From contig OZ241350.1 of NCBI GenBank assembly GCA_965200095.1, positions 744,001-808,000 on the forward strand: 64,000 bases of DNA, written 5' to 3'. Source of the stretch: JANQOH01 sp965200095 (GTDB lineage: Bacteria > Pseudomonadota > Alphaproteobacteria > UBA7887). The notes beneath the pieces are model-generated. The model had not been told where the DNA came from and made no database searches. It saw nothing but the letters and a program-made list of their open reading frames with translations. This document shows positions 1-11,536 of the stretch, one piece after another (within the stretch, counting starts at the first letter, position 1; every line of letters begins with the position of its first letter). The translations under genes were made by a program, and so were the position numbers.

Positions 1-791
1 AAGCCCAGCACCCCGGCGACATAGTCGATCTCGCCCGACAACAGGTTCGCCTCGAGCGCGGCGGTGTTTTCGATGGTGCGCACGACGACGCGGTCGAAGG
101 CCGGCGGCTCGCCGAACCAGGTGGGGTTGCGTTCGAGAACGACATGCGCGCCCGAGGCGACTTCGGCGACCCGGTAGGGGCCGAACCAGAGGCCGGGGTT
201 GGTGGGGTCGATGTTGTAGAGCGTGCGATGGCGGTATTCCGCCGGGTCGGCGAAGGCCGCTTCCTCCAGGTGGCGGGGGAGCAGCATCGACGAATAGTCG
301 TTGTAGCGGTAGGTCACGCGGTCGATATGGACGGTGAAGGTCTTGTCGTCGACGATGTCGATGGCGAGGGTGCGCCGGAAGCCCTCGCTGCCGGCGAAGC
401 CCGACAGTTCGTGGCGCCCGACTTCCCAGGTGAAAACCGCGTCGTGGGCGGTGACCGGCGTTCCGTCCCCCCAGGTCGCCTCGGGGTGAATATCGTAGGT
501 TACGGCGATTCCGGTCCCGCCGTCGGGCAGCGTTTCGCGCACTGCGAGGCCGTTTTCGATGGTCGGCAGGCGCGAGCACAACATGCAGACGAGTCGCCAG
601 TCCGGGTCCCAGGTCGTGACCGGCCGCATGGCGGCGGCGATCACGTAGAACTTCGCCGTCATCGAGTCGATATGCGGGTGCAGGGTGGACGGGAACTGCG
701 TCACCCCGATGGTAAGCGTATCCCGCGCCGCGGCGGGCGCCGCCATCATGACGGCGAGGAGGCAGGCGAATGCGCGGGCGGTGGGTTTCAT
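1..791 (-). CDS. ABC transporter solute-binding protein, family 5 (peptide/nickel type), C-terminus cut off by window edge
   Basis: Reading the minus strand from the ATG at 791 gives an uninterrupted frame to base 1. It begins with a Sec-type signal peptide (MKPTARAFACLLAVMMAAPAAA, shown split: MKPTARAFACL / LAVMMAAPAAA), so the protein is periplasmic. The mature part carries the usual start of family 5 binding proteins (LTIGVTQFPSTLHPHID) and the conserved YDIHPEATWGDGTPVTAHD and GPYRVAEV blocks. Such proteins deliver oligopeptides or related solutes to an ABC permease. About 263 residues are present, roughly half of a normal 500-600 residue protein. The permease genes should lie beyond the left edge. 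Substrate cannot be told. Confidence 0.85.
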   Translation of the reverse strand, partial: MKPTARAFACLLAVMMAAPAAARDTLTIGVTQFPSTLHPHIDSMTAKFYVIAAAMRPVTTWDPDWRLVCMLCSRLPTIENGLAVRETLPDGGTGIAVTYDIHPEATWGDGTPVTAHDAVFTWEVGRHELSGFAGSEGFRRTLAIDIVDDKTFTVHIDRVTYRYNDYSSMLLPRHLEEAAFADPAEYRHRTLYNIDPTNPGLWFGPYRVAEVASGAHVVLERNPTWFGEPPAFDRVVVRTIENTAALEANLLSGEIDYVAGVLG

Positions 792-922
792 CGGCAGGTT
801 CCCTTCGTCATCGGTGTGAAATAGATACGGTGGGGAGCTACGAATTGCGAGTCGGGCAGCATTCTACCGGCAACACCCATAACGCCATCGAACGGCTTTC
901 CGCAGCGGCTCGCCGCCATTGC

Positions 923-3226
923 TCAGTCCGAAATATTTCTACAACGCTGTATAACGGCATCCTCGTTTGCACTTGGAGCCATCAAAATTCGTCCAACCCT
1001 CTTCTTATGACTGCGACATGGCCGCCATATGGTGTTTCTTCTCGACTTATCTGGAAGCACAAAACCTTCCGACTGAAGAGACTGCAACACACGAGGAACC
1101 AGCCGTCGCGCGCGACTGTCCAATCCTCTATACAAGGCATTCTCCCTGCGCCCCGACCCGGTTTGCATGTATAGCTTTCTCAATATGGTTAGGCACACCC
1201 GAATCCCCAAAGGAAGATCAAGCGCTAGCATCTGAGATATAGTATCCGTCGCTTTATTGAATTTGCCGATTTCGCATTTGGCGTCAAATTTCTCGGCAGG
1301 AAGATCCAATCTGGATACGGGACCTTCCATTTCATCGATCATGCATTCTTCAAAAGATGGCATTCTAGCGATATCGACATCCGACTCAATCTCCACACGG
1401 GAGAAAAAACAGTCGGCATACCGCAATTTTGACAAATTAGACCTAGAATCTCCAAATTCAAGATCAGCTATGAAAAGGCCGCTCAGTTTTATATCTTTCT
1501 GGATGCTGCAATCATTCTCCAGCATCAACCTTGCTATATCTGACGCCATGTAATTGGCGCCACACTTATACGCCTCCGCAAGTGCTGTATTAATCTTACC
1601 CTCTCCAAAACCTTCGGCCTTCACCTTACGAGAGGCCACACCGATACCAAGAGGGCCCATTGAACTCTCGATATCCTCCAAAACGGACAGCGGGAAATTG
1701 AATGGATCATGTATAAACGTCAGAAGATCTCCGGATCTACACGCATCGGCAAAAGACTCATCAATGAAAGTCCGAGAATTTTCCTCCTCGCGATCAACAC
1801 CAAGACCCGGGAGGCGCTGAAGGAGAACTAAGCCTCGCTCGTCCGGACTGTATCCGCAGACACTCTTAAACGCCTGAATCACCGAATCCTGACTAATCGA
1901 TCCAAGTCCCATGTGCGAGGATCGGGCTTTTGTTGCTAGGCGTTCAAGAATTTTCCTCACCGTGCTTCCATCAATTCCTGCCTCGATCTCCGCCTCGCGA
2001 TCTGCAATGCTATCCAATAGAGTATCCCAGCCATCTTCTGGACTCTTGGGGCTATCCGTAGATTCTTTATCAAGAAAAACATTCAAAAACCCTTTAGCGG
2101 CTAAGTATCCCACAAGCAACGGCCTAGTGGGAAGCCAAGACGGAACCGATCCGACAAGTCCCACACGCCTTAGGTATGTGCCAATTTGATCATCGGTAAA
2201 TTCAGTGAGAGATAGTTCGATAGACTCCTGTGAGAGGCCAAGAGACTCGTGTCTCTCGCCGGAATTATCAAAAAAATGAGCTCGCCCCGCAATTAATAAT
2301 CCGGATCCTTTGGGATGCTCGCGAACTAGACGTCGAACTGCTTCCATCGCCCGATAGCGATTGTCTCGAAGATTATGCCATGATCCCTGAATGGGGATCG
2401 TAGAAATCTCATCAAAACCATCTATCAACAGGTGAACATATCCAGCCCGCCATGCTCGGACGAGATGAGATGGCTGATCAAAGCCAATCGATGTCGCATG
2501 TCTTATAATAACTTCTGCACTGTCCCGCTGTCCGTAATGATCTCGAAGGTTGAGATAGACGGGGAATTTATGCGTCATACCTCTCAAATGATCTTCCTTA
2601 AATCTGTAGTACATTTCCCGAAGTGTCATGCTCTTGCCAGCACCATAATCCCCCAAGAGAACCACGGTTTTCCCCTCAGAGATCGCGGATCGGAGTTTGC
2701 TTCGGGGGAATGCTTCCTTAGACTTTATGTCCAACAAATCAATCGGAACGTATTTGATATCTGCGCCATTTACGCTGTGCTTTCCGGTCGCCGGATCACG
2801 AACACTGCCAAAGGAGTATGCGTCTCTTGTGCTGAGATAGCCTCTTGAATTTATGAGCCGCGATTGAAATTGCGAGAACGATAATGTATTTATATCTTGG
2901 CGATATTTTTCCGCGACTTTGCGCTGATCGGCGGTGGGTTCGTCAAGTGTGATAAACCACCCTTTGACCGCACGGTCACTACTTTTCCTCCGACGGCGCT
3001 GCACCAATTTGGATATCTTCGATATGTCATGTAGCGCCTTATCTTTTTTTCGAGATGTCGTTGCTTCAACTATATGAATGCAATCTTCCGTTTCGAATAT
3101 ACCGTCCGTTTCTCGCCCATCCACCATCGCGGCACCAAAAAATTCAGCGCTTGGCCATAGTGATCTAGCGATACGTCGAACCTCATGTTCGAAATTTTCG
3201 CCCTCATATCCGATTCCGTTTGCCAT
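923..3226 (-). CDS. Nuclease-NACHT STAND ATPase, probable anti-phage NLR-like protein
   Basis: The start chosen is the ATG at 3226, preceded by GAGGG at good spacing; the frame stays open to 3370. The protein is 767 residues. The N-terminus looks like a restriction-endonuclease fold: E8/E10 in a helix, then D41 (ETDGIF) and E54 (HIVEAT). A NACHT-type NTPase follows, with Walker A GDYGAGKS at 192-199 and Walker B LLIDGFDE at 266-273. The middle has pentapeptide-like or helical layers, and the last 110 residues resemble a winged helix. Known bacterial NACHT proteins with N-terminal nuclease domains act in anti-phage defence; that role is inferred here. The gene is visibly AT-richer than both neighbours, which suggests recent transfer. 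No partner gene is adjacent, so it would act alone. Confidence 0.75.
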   Translation of the reverse strand: MANGIGYEGENFEHEVRRIARSLWPSAEFFGAAMVDGRETDGIFETEDCIHIVEATTSRKKDKALHDISKISKLVQRRRRKSSDRAVKGWFITLDEPTADQRKVAEKYRQDINTLSFSQFQSRLINSRGYLSTRDAYSFGSVRDPATGKHSVNGADIKYVPIDLLDIKSKEAFPRSKLRSAISEGKTVVLLGDYGAGKSMTLREMYYRFKEDHLRGMTHKFPVYLNLRDHYGQRDSAEVIIRHATSIGFDQPSHLVRAWRAGYVHLLIDGFDEISTIPIQGSWHNLRDNRYRAMEAVRRLVREHPKGSGLLIAGRAHFFDNSGERHESLGLSQESIELSLTEFTDDQIGTYLRRVGLVGSVPSWLPTRPLLVGYLAAKGFLNVFLDKESTDSPKSPEDGWDTLLDSIADREAEIEAGIDGSTVRKILERLATKARSSHMGLGSISQDSVIQAFKSVCGYSPDERGLVLLQRLPGLGVDREEENSRTFIDESFADACRSGDLLTFIHDPFNFPLSVLEDIESSMGPLGIGVASRKVKAEGFGEGKINTALAEAYKCGANYMASDIARLMLENDCSIQKDIKLSGLFIADLEFGDSRSNLSKLRYADCFFSRVEIESDVDIARMPSFEECMIDEMEGPVSRLDLPAEKFDAKCEIGKFNKATDTISQMLALDLPLGIRVCLTILRKLYMQTGSGRRENALYRGLDSRARRLVPRVLQSLQSEGFVLPDKSRRNTIWRPCRSHKKRVGRILMAPSANEDAVIQRCRNISD

Positions 3227-3434
3227 TTTGCCCTCTACATTCGCAACATGATGCGGGCGCAGTGCCACTCCGGCATGCGCCGTGATGGTAGAGAGGCTTT
3301 TGCGTGCCGCATTTCGGATGTACGCATGCCAATCTGGGGCTGTCTCGGTTGATATCAGGCATTGGAGCACATCCTCGCATCTTGGTCAACCCTCTTTCGC
3401 GCGTGCGCCCGGAATTCAGGGCTGCGACCATGCG

Positions 3435-4391
3435 CTATCGCCGCGCCGTCGGCAACTCCGCGAGCGCAGCCGCCACGTCGGGCACGTTAAGGCGGGCGAG
3501 CGGCGAACGGCGGAGGACGCGGACGGCAGGGCCGCGGGGCGCGCTGAGGGCAGGGTTGGAAGCCGCGCCGAACAACGCAACCGTCGGGCAGCCGCAGACG
3601 GCGATGATGTGTGTCGGGCCCGTGTCGTTGCCGACTGCGCAGTGCGCGCTGCGGGCGAGAGCCGCAACCTGACCGAGGGACGTGCGGCCGCACAGGTCGA
3701 TCGCCTCCGGAGCGGCGGCGGCGATTCGCGCGAGCGCGCGGCCCTCCGGCGCGGCGCCGATCAGGACAGGCGAAGTCCCCTCACGGGCGAGCGCCCGCGC
3801 CAGCGCGGCATAGTGCTCAGCTGGCCAGCGCTTCGCCGGATGGCGCCGAGAACAGCCGGGAATCAGAAGCGCGAAACGCTCGGGCAGACGGAAATGGGAG
3901 GTCTCGCCGTCAAGCCACGAAAGACCCGGCGGCGGTGTTTCCGGGATTCCCGCCATGGCGAGCTGCTCGGCCTGGCGGTCGAGGGTGTGCATGGAGTTAC
4001 GGCCCGGGTTGGCGTGAGGATGCGAGCAGCCGGCGGCGATGCCCGACCATTCGGGCGTGCGACCCGGCGGAAACAGGCGGAAATACCGCGCGGAGCGGCG
4101 CGAGGTCTGGAGATCGTACACGCGGTCGAATCCCCCCCCCCCCCCCCCCCCCGCGAGGCGTCGGCGCAGCGCGCGCCAGGCGAAGACCCGCCAGCGCCCC
4201 GGACGGTCGTCGATCCACACATCGTCGAACCAGCCGCAGCGCCGCCCCAGAGCTGCGAACAGCGGCCCGGTCAACAGCACGATATGCGCCGCCGGATGGT
4301 GCGCGCGGATGGCGGCGAAAGGCCCGGTCGCCTGCACCCAATCGCCGAGCGCGCCCAGTTTGATGACGAGAATGCGCTCGGCGGTCTTCAT
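3435..4391 (-). CDS. Glycosyltransferase family 9 (heptosyltransferase-like) with an internal poly-G tract
   Basis: The ATG at 4391 gives 318 residues, normal for GT9. The N-terminus (ILVIKLGALGDWVQATG) and the C-terminal donor-binding part (NDTGPTHIIAVCGCPTVALFG) are typical of ADP-heptose:LPS heptosyltransferase-like enzymes, which add sugars to lipopolysaccharide on the cytoplasmic side of the inner membrane. Residues 81-87 are seven glycines encoded by 21 uninterrupted G (C on the plus strand, 4132-4152), just before the conserved FDRVYDLQTS block. The frame is open at this tract length; gain or loss of one or two bases would truncate the protein. It starts 17 bases after the sensor kinase stop on the same strand. 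The acceptor sugar is unknown. Confidence 0.85.
   Translation of the reverse strand: MKTAERILVIKLGALGDWVQATGPFAAIRAHHPAAHIVLLTGPLFAALGRRCGWFDDVWIDDRPGRWRVFAWRALRRRLAGGGGGGGFDRVYDLQTSRRSARYFRLFPPGRTPEWSGIAAGCSHPHANPGRNSMHTLDRQAEQLAMAGIPETPPPGLSWLDGETSHFRLPERFALLIPGCSRRHPAKRWPAEHYAALARALAREGTSPVLIGAAPEGRALARIAAAAPEAIDLCGRTSLGQVAALARSAHCAVGNDTGPTHIIAVCGCPTVALFGAASNPALSAPRGPAVRVLRRSPLARLNVPDVAAALAELPTARR
4132..4152. repeat. 21-base homopolymer G/C tract inside the GT9 gene
   Basis: Twenty-one C in a row on the plus strand, read as GGG x7 in the gene. Tracts of this length are prone to slipped-strand mispairing and also to sequencing and assembly error. Confidence 0.95.
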
Positions 4392-4408
4392 CGCAGGGCG
4401 GGAGCGCA

Positions 4409-5728
4409 TCAGAGCGGGAGGGTCATGCGGGCGCGGAGGCCGCCGAAGGGGGAAGCGGCGAGCTGGATGTCGCCGCCATGGTTGCGCACCGCGTCGCGGG
4501 CGATGGAAAGGCCGAGGCCGACGCCGCCGGTGTCGGGGTTGCGCGCCGCGTCGAGACGGAAAAAGGGCTTGAAAACCTCCTCGCGGCTCGCTTCGGGGAC
4601 CCCCGGGCCGTCGTCGTCGAGGGTGAGCGCCAGCGCGCCGCCCTCGCGCGCGACGGTCAGCTGCGCCCGGCGCCCGTAGCGCAGCGCGTTGTCGATGAGG
4701 TTGACGAGCGCGCGCTTGACGGCGCCGGCGCGCAGGGTCGGACGCAGGCCGGGCGCGCGGTTGACGAGCGCCAGCGCCGCGCCGCGCCGGCGCGCGCCGG
4801 CCAGCGCCGAGTCGATCAGCGCGTCCAGATCGGTCTCCGCCGCGGTCTCGCCGCCCTCGCCGCGGGCGAAGGCCAGATAGCCCTCGATCATGCGCTCCAT
4901 GTCGCCGACATCGGCCCGCAGCTCGCGCGCCGCCTCTTCGTCCGCGATCATTTCGATCTGCAACTTCATGCGGGTCAGCGGCGTTCGCAGGTCGTGGCTC
5001 ACGCCGGCGAGCATTTCCGTGCGCTGCGAAATGTGCCGCTGGATGCGTTCGCGCATTTGCAGGAAGGCGCGCGCCGCCTGCCGCGCCTCGCGCGCGCCGC
5101 GCGGCTTGAAGTCCGCCGCCGGGATGCCCTTGCCGAAACTCTCCGCCGCGCGCGCCAGACCGATGATCGGCGCGACCTGCCCGCGCAGGAAATAGACCGC
5201 CGCCGCCAGCAGCACCAGCGATGTCCCCGCCATCCAGCCGATGAACACGTAAACCGTCGAGCTGAACAGGCGCTTGCGCGGCGTCGCCGCCTCCAAAACG
5301 CCCGACGGCAATTCGACGGAAATGAACACCGTGCCCGGTTCGCGGCGCGTGTCGAAACGGACGGGGCGGTGGATAAGTTCCGGCAGCACCCGCGCCAGGG
5401 TCCAGTCGACGGGGCCGAAATGCGGGTGTGCCGGCGGTCCGTCCGCCAGCCGCGCGCCCGGACGGAAGACGGCGTCGATTTTGAGGCTCCGCCGCGCCCG
5501 GTCGATCAGCCAGAGCGGGTCCACCGCGGCGCCCCGCGCCGCCACGGCGTCGGCCAGCACCGCGATGTCGCCGGCGACCGACTGCGCGAGCCGGCGACCC
5601 ACATCCTCCCAGAGGCGGTCGTAGAAGACGAAGGCGGACACCGCCTGCACGACCGCCAGCGGGACCACGACGATGAGCAGCGACCGCCCGAACAGTCCGC
5701 GCGGCAGGAAGGCGCGCGGACCTTTCAC
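4409..5728 (-). CDS. Sensor histidine kinase, EnvZ-like
   Basis: This 439-residue inner-membrane kinase starts at a GTG at 5728. It has an N-terminal membrane helix (about 13-36), a periplasmic domain of some 130 residues, a second helix (about 165-190), and a HAMP-like linker. The dimerisation/phosphoacceptor box is GVSHDLRTPLTRMK with phospho-accepting H245. The ATP-binding domain shows the N box (LVNLIDNALRYG), G1 (DDDGPGVP), F box (KPFFR) and G2 (GGVGLGLSIA). The gene lies 39 bases after the response regulator in the same direction, so the two form an operon with the regulator first, as in ompR-envZ. The stimulus is unknown; the arrangement next to a surface glycosyltransferase hints at the envelope. 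Confidence 0.93.
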   Translation of the reverse strand: MKGPRAFLPRGLFGRSLLIVVVPLAVVQAVSAFVFYDRLWEDVGRRLAQSVAGDIAVLADAVAARGAAVDPLWLIDRARRSLKIDAVFRPGARLADGPPAHPHFGPVDWTLARVLPELIHRPVRFDTRREPGTVFISVELPSGVLEAATPRKRLFSSTVYVFIGWMAGTSLVLLAAAVYFLRGQVAPIIGLARAAESFGKGIPAADFKPRGAREARQAARAFLQMRERIQRHISQRTEMLAGVSHDLRTPLTRMKLQIEMIADEEAARELRADVGDMERMIEGYLAFARGEGGETAAETDLDALIDSALAGARRRGAALALVNRAPGLRPTLRAGAVKRALVNLIDNALRYGRRAQLTVAREGGALALTLDDDGPGVPEASREEVFKPFFRLDAARNPDTGGVGLGLSIARDAVRNHGGDIQLAASPFGGLRARMTLPL

Positions 5729-5767
5729 CGCTCGCCTCCCCGCGCCCGCCGGCGGCGGTCGCCGCGG

Positions 5768-6481
5768 TCACTGCGCGGCGCGCAGGACATATCCGGTGCC
5801 GCGCACCGTGGCGATGCAGCCCGGCGCGCGCGGGTCGGGTTCGATTTTGCGCCGCAGGCGGGCGACGCCGACATCGATCGAACGCTCGGCGACGCCGGTC
5901 TCGGCGCTCAGGGCGGCGCGCGTCACCGCTTCTCCCGCCCGTGCGGCGAGGGCGCGCAACAATCCCGTCTCGGTGACGCCGAGCGCCACCTCGGCGCCGT
6001 CGCGCGTCAGGCGCCCGCTAGCCGGGTCGAAGACGAAGGCGCCGAACCGCACGCGCCGCCCCGGCCGGTCGCGGCCCGAGCGTCGCAGGATGGCGCGCAG
6101 CCGCAACGCCAGTTCGCGCGGCTCGAAGGGCTTGGCGAGATAGTCGTCGACGCCGCTTTCCAGTCCGGCGACGCGCTCGTCGGGCGCGTCCATCGCGCTC
6201 AGCATGAGGATCGGCAGGTCGCCGTCGCGGCGCAGCGAGCGGGCGAAGCGCGTGCCCGTCTCCCCCGGCATCATCACGTCGAGGACCATGACATCGAAGG
6301 CGAGGCTTGCGAGCCGGGCGCGCGCATCGGCGGCCGAGGACGCGGTCGCCACCAGGAAGCCGTTGTCGCCGAGATAGCGGCTCAGCAGCCGCCGCAGCCT
6401 CGCGTCGTCGTCGACGACGAGGACGTGCGGGCGCGCCTCGGGGGGAAGCGCCCCGGGCGGCGCGGTTGCGGGCGCCGCCAC
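5768..6481 (-). CDS. OmpR-family response regulator
   Basis: A GTG at 6481 is the only sensible start between the MarR gene and the receiver domain, giving 237 residues. The receiver domain (about 19-135) has the acidic cluster DDD at 24-26, phospho-acceptor D68 (VLDVMMPG) and the switch Lys in YLAKPFEPREL. The C-terminal winged-helix domain (about 145-237) ends in GYVLRAAQ, as in OmpR/PhoB DNA-binding domains. It is followed by its cognate sensor kinase. The start lies 9 bases beyond the stop codon of the MarR gene, so all may be on one transcript. Confidence 0.92.
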   Translation of the reverse strand: MAAPATAPPGALPPEARPHVLVVDDDARLRRLLSRYLGDNGFLVATASSAADARARLASLAFDVMVLDVMMPGETGTRFARSLRRDGDLPILMLSAMDAPDERVAGLESGVDDYLAKPFEPRELALRLRAILRRSGRDRPGRRVRFGAFVFDPASGRLTRDGAEVALGVTETGLLRALAARAGEAVTRAALSAETGVAERSIDVGVARLRRKIEPDPRAPGCIATVRGTGYVLRAAQ

Positions 6482-6489
6482 GGCGCGGC

Positions 6490-6981
6490 TCAGGCCGCCC
6501 GCCGCGCGGCGAAGCGGGCGCGGTCCTCGTCGGCGATCAGCCCGAGCAGGACGCCGGCGAACCCCTCGACCGCCTGGCCGCCGGCGGCGCGGTAGGCGCG
6601 GGCGAGGCGCCGGCGCAGAACCAGCGACAGCCGGCGCTCGAGTTCGCGCCCCTTGTCGGTGAGGGTCAGCAGGCGCTGGCGCCGATCCGCCGACCCGCGC
6701 GCCTGGACGATATGGCCCGTGCGCACGAGCGTCGCCACCGCGCGGCCCAGACTCTGCTTGGTGATCTTGAGGATGCCGAGCAGCCGGGCGATGGAGACGC
6801 CCGGGTTGCGGGCGACGAACCACAGCACCCGGTGATGGGCGCGGCCGAGGCCGAGGGGGCCGAGAACGCCGTCGCACTCGGCGATGAAGTCGCGGCCGGC
6901 GAAGAACAGCAACTCCATGCCGCGGTCGAGCTCGCGGTCGCGCAGGAACAGCGGGCTGGCGGGGGATTTCACGTCGCTCAT
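6490..6981 (-). CDS. MarR-family transcriptional regulator
   Basis: 163 residues from the ATG at 6981. The winged helix-turn-helix is clear: HHRVLWFVARNPGVSIARLLG, split as HHRVLWFVARN / PGVSIARLLG, then the recognition helix TKQSLGRAVATL and the wing ending in DRRQRLLTLTDKG. MarR proteins are dimeric repressors that release DNA on binding a small aromatic or oxidant signal; ligand and targets are unknown. It is the first gene of the minus-strand run and starts back-to-back with the aminotransferase gene at 7066, so the 84-base gap probably holds divergent promoters. Confidence 0.9.
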   Translation of the reverse strand: MSDVKSPASPLFLRDRELDRGMELLFFAGRDFIAECDGVLGPLGLGRAHHRVLWFVARNPGVSIARLLGILKITKQSLGRAVATLVRTGHIVQARGSADRRQRLLTLTDKGRELERRLSLVLRRRLARAYRAAGGQAVEGFAGVLLGLIADEDRARFAARRAA

Positions 6982-7065
6982 GGCGGCGAGTAAAGCGCCG
7001 CGGCGCTGGCCAGCGCAAGCCCCCTCTGCTAGCCTGCGCCGCCGCGGCGGGAGAAAGGGATCTTT

Positions 7066-7948
7066 ATGCTCGACTTCGAAAATCGCGACGGCTGGATCTG
7101 GATGGACGGCGCTTTCACGCCCTGGCGCGACGCGAAACTGCACGTGCTGACCCACGGCCTTCACTACGCCTCCAGCGTCTTCGAGGGCGAGCGCGTCTAC
7201 AGCGGCGCGATCTTCCGTCTCACCGAGCACACCGAGCGTCTGTTCGAATCGGCGCGCCAGCTCGGTTTCGCGATCCCCTGGACCGTCGCGGAGATCGACG
7301 CCGCCTGCCGGGAAGTCTGCCGCCGCAACGGCATCGAGGACGGCTATGTGCGCCCCGTCGCCTGGCGCGGCACCGAGATGATGGGGGTCTCGGCGCAGAA
7401 GAACGCCATCCACGTAGCGATCGCCGCCTGGCAATGGCCCTCCTATTTCGACCCCGACGCGCGGTCGAAGGGGATTTCCCTCGCCTGGTCGAAATGGCGC
7501 CGGCCCGACCCGGCGACCATCCCCGCCAAAGCCAAGGCCGCCGGCCTCTACATGATCTGCACGCTCGCCAAACACGACGCCGAGGCCGAAGGCTGTCACG
7601 ACGCGCTCATGCTCGACTGGCGGGGCCGCCTCGCCGAGGCCACCGGCGCCAATATCTTCCTCGCCATCGACGGCAAGCTGCATACCCCCGTCCCCGACTG
7701 TTTCCTCGACGGCATCACCCGGCGCTGCGTCATCGGTCTGGCGGAGAAGCGCGGCATCGAGGTGATCGAGCGGGTCATCATGCCCTCGGAACTCGAGCGC
7801 GCCGACGAAGTGTTCCTCACCGGCACAGCGGCGGAGGTCACGCCCGTGGGGCGGATCGGCGACCTGCATTTCCAGCCGGGAACCCTCTGTCGCCGGATGA
7901 TCGAAGACTTCACGGCGCTGACGCAAGCCGAGAGCGCGGGGCCGGCGC

Positions 7949-7968
<20 letters not shown>
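7066..7968 (+). CDS. ilvE: Branched-chain amino acid aminotransferase
   Basis: A 300-residue fold-type IV PLP enzyme. It transfers the amino group between glutamate and the 2-oxo acids of leucine, isoleucine or valine in the cytoplasm. The sequence shows HGLHYASSVFEGERVY near the N-terminus, the PLP-binding Lys at about 157 (AKAKAAGLY, aligning with the E. coli AKAGGNY block), EATGANIF and GTAAEVTPVG. ATG at 7066 is preceded by GGGAGAAAGG. Its last 20 bases overlap the start of alaS, so the two are likely co-transcribed. Related class IV enzymes such as D-amino acid aminotransferase are less likely because of the typical BCAT motifs. Confidence 0.9.
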
Positions 7969-10627
<2,659 letters not shown>

Positions 10628-10689
10628 GGCGCGCCGGGGGCCGGAAACCGGGCGCCCGAACCGGCGTATCTTCAACGCTCGGCGACCAG

Positions 10690-11536
10690 GCTCAGTACCC
10701 ATAAAGGGGGTTGCGTTGGGTTGGGGTATGTGGTGTGCTGCCACCAGATACAGGGGGTGCACCATGTCCGACCACCAAGTCTGGCTCTCCGAGGCTCAAT
10801 TCGACCGCATCCGGCCGCTGCTGCCCAACAAGGTCCGCGGCGTGCCCCGGGTCGATGACCGGCGCGTCATCTCCGGCATCATCCACGTGATCCGATACGG
10901 CCTCATCCGGCGTCACGCGCCCTCCGAATACGGTCCCCACAAGACCCTCTACAACCGCTTCGTGCGGTGGAGCGAGGCCGGCGTCTTCAACCGCATCTTC
11001 GCGGCCCTGGCGGCGGAGGGCCGGGCGACGGGGACAGCGATAATCGACGCCACCCATCTGAAGGCGCACCGCACCGCAGCCAGTCTGCTAAAAAAGGGGC
11101 TCTTTCGCGCTGTATCGGACGCACCCGGGGCGGCCTCAACTCGAAACTGCACGCGGTCTGCGACGGCGACGGCAAGCCCCCGATCATGCTGTTGACCGAA
11201 GGGCAGGTCAGCGACCATCGCGGAGCCGCGATGATGTTCAATGTCTTGCCGCCGGACGCCGATGTCCCGATTGGCGACAAGGGCTACGACAGCGACCGCT
11301 TCCGCGAAGCCCTGGAGGGACGGGGAATCGCCCCCTGCATCCCCGGGCGGGCGCACCGCAAGAAGCCGGTCGCCTGCGACGCCGGGCTCTACAGGCAACG
11401 CAACCTCGTCGAGCGCATGTTCGGTCGGCTCAAGGACTGGCGACGCATTGCCACGCGATACGACCGCTGCGCGCACACCTTCTTCAGCGCCATCTGCATC
11501 GCCGCAACCGTCATATTCCGGTTATGAGTCCTGGGC
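10690..11536 (+). mobile_element. IS5-family insertion sequence (IS427-like)
   Basis: About 847 bp. Imperfect terminal inverted repeats are visible: 10690-10708 against 11518-11536 (14 of 19 positions match). Inside is a two-frame DDE transposase. The right end touches a CTAG, and the TA of that site is the insertion point of the following IS630 element, so a target duplication for this IS cannot be confirmed. Confidence 0.75.
10764..11527 (+). CDS. IS5-family transposase made by -1 frameshift (orfA 10764-11195, orfB in the -1 frame to 11527)
   Basis: The first frame starts at ATG 10764 (MSDHQVWLSEAQFDRI) and includes the first catalytic Asp in AIIDATHLKAH. It runs into A AAA AAG at 11090-11096, a classical -1 slippery heptamer in exactly the right phase (CTA AAA AAG). 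Slippage continues as KKGALSRCIGRTRGGLNSKL, with the second Asp in IGDKGYDSD and the Glu in ERMFGRLKDWRR. The DDE triad is complete only in the fused product of about 254 residues, which is the known expression scheme of the IS427 group. No other lesion is seen, so the element may still be active. Confidence 0.85.

Noticed and set aside
3435..5771. A continuous 778-residue frame reaching from the response-regulator stop to the GT9 stop
   Set aside because: Only its last 318 residues match GT9; the rest is a shifted reading of the sensor kinase, which is complete with all its motifs.
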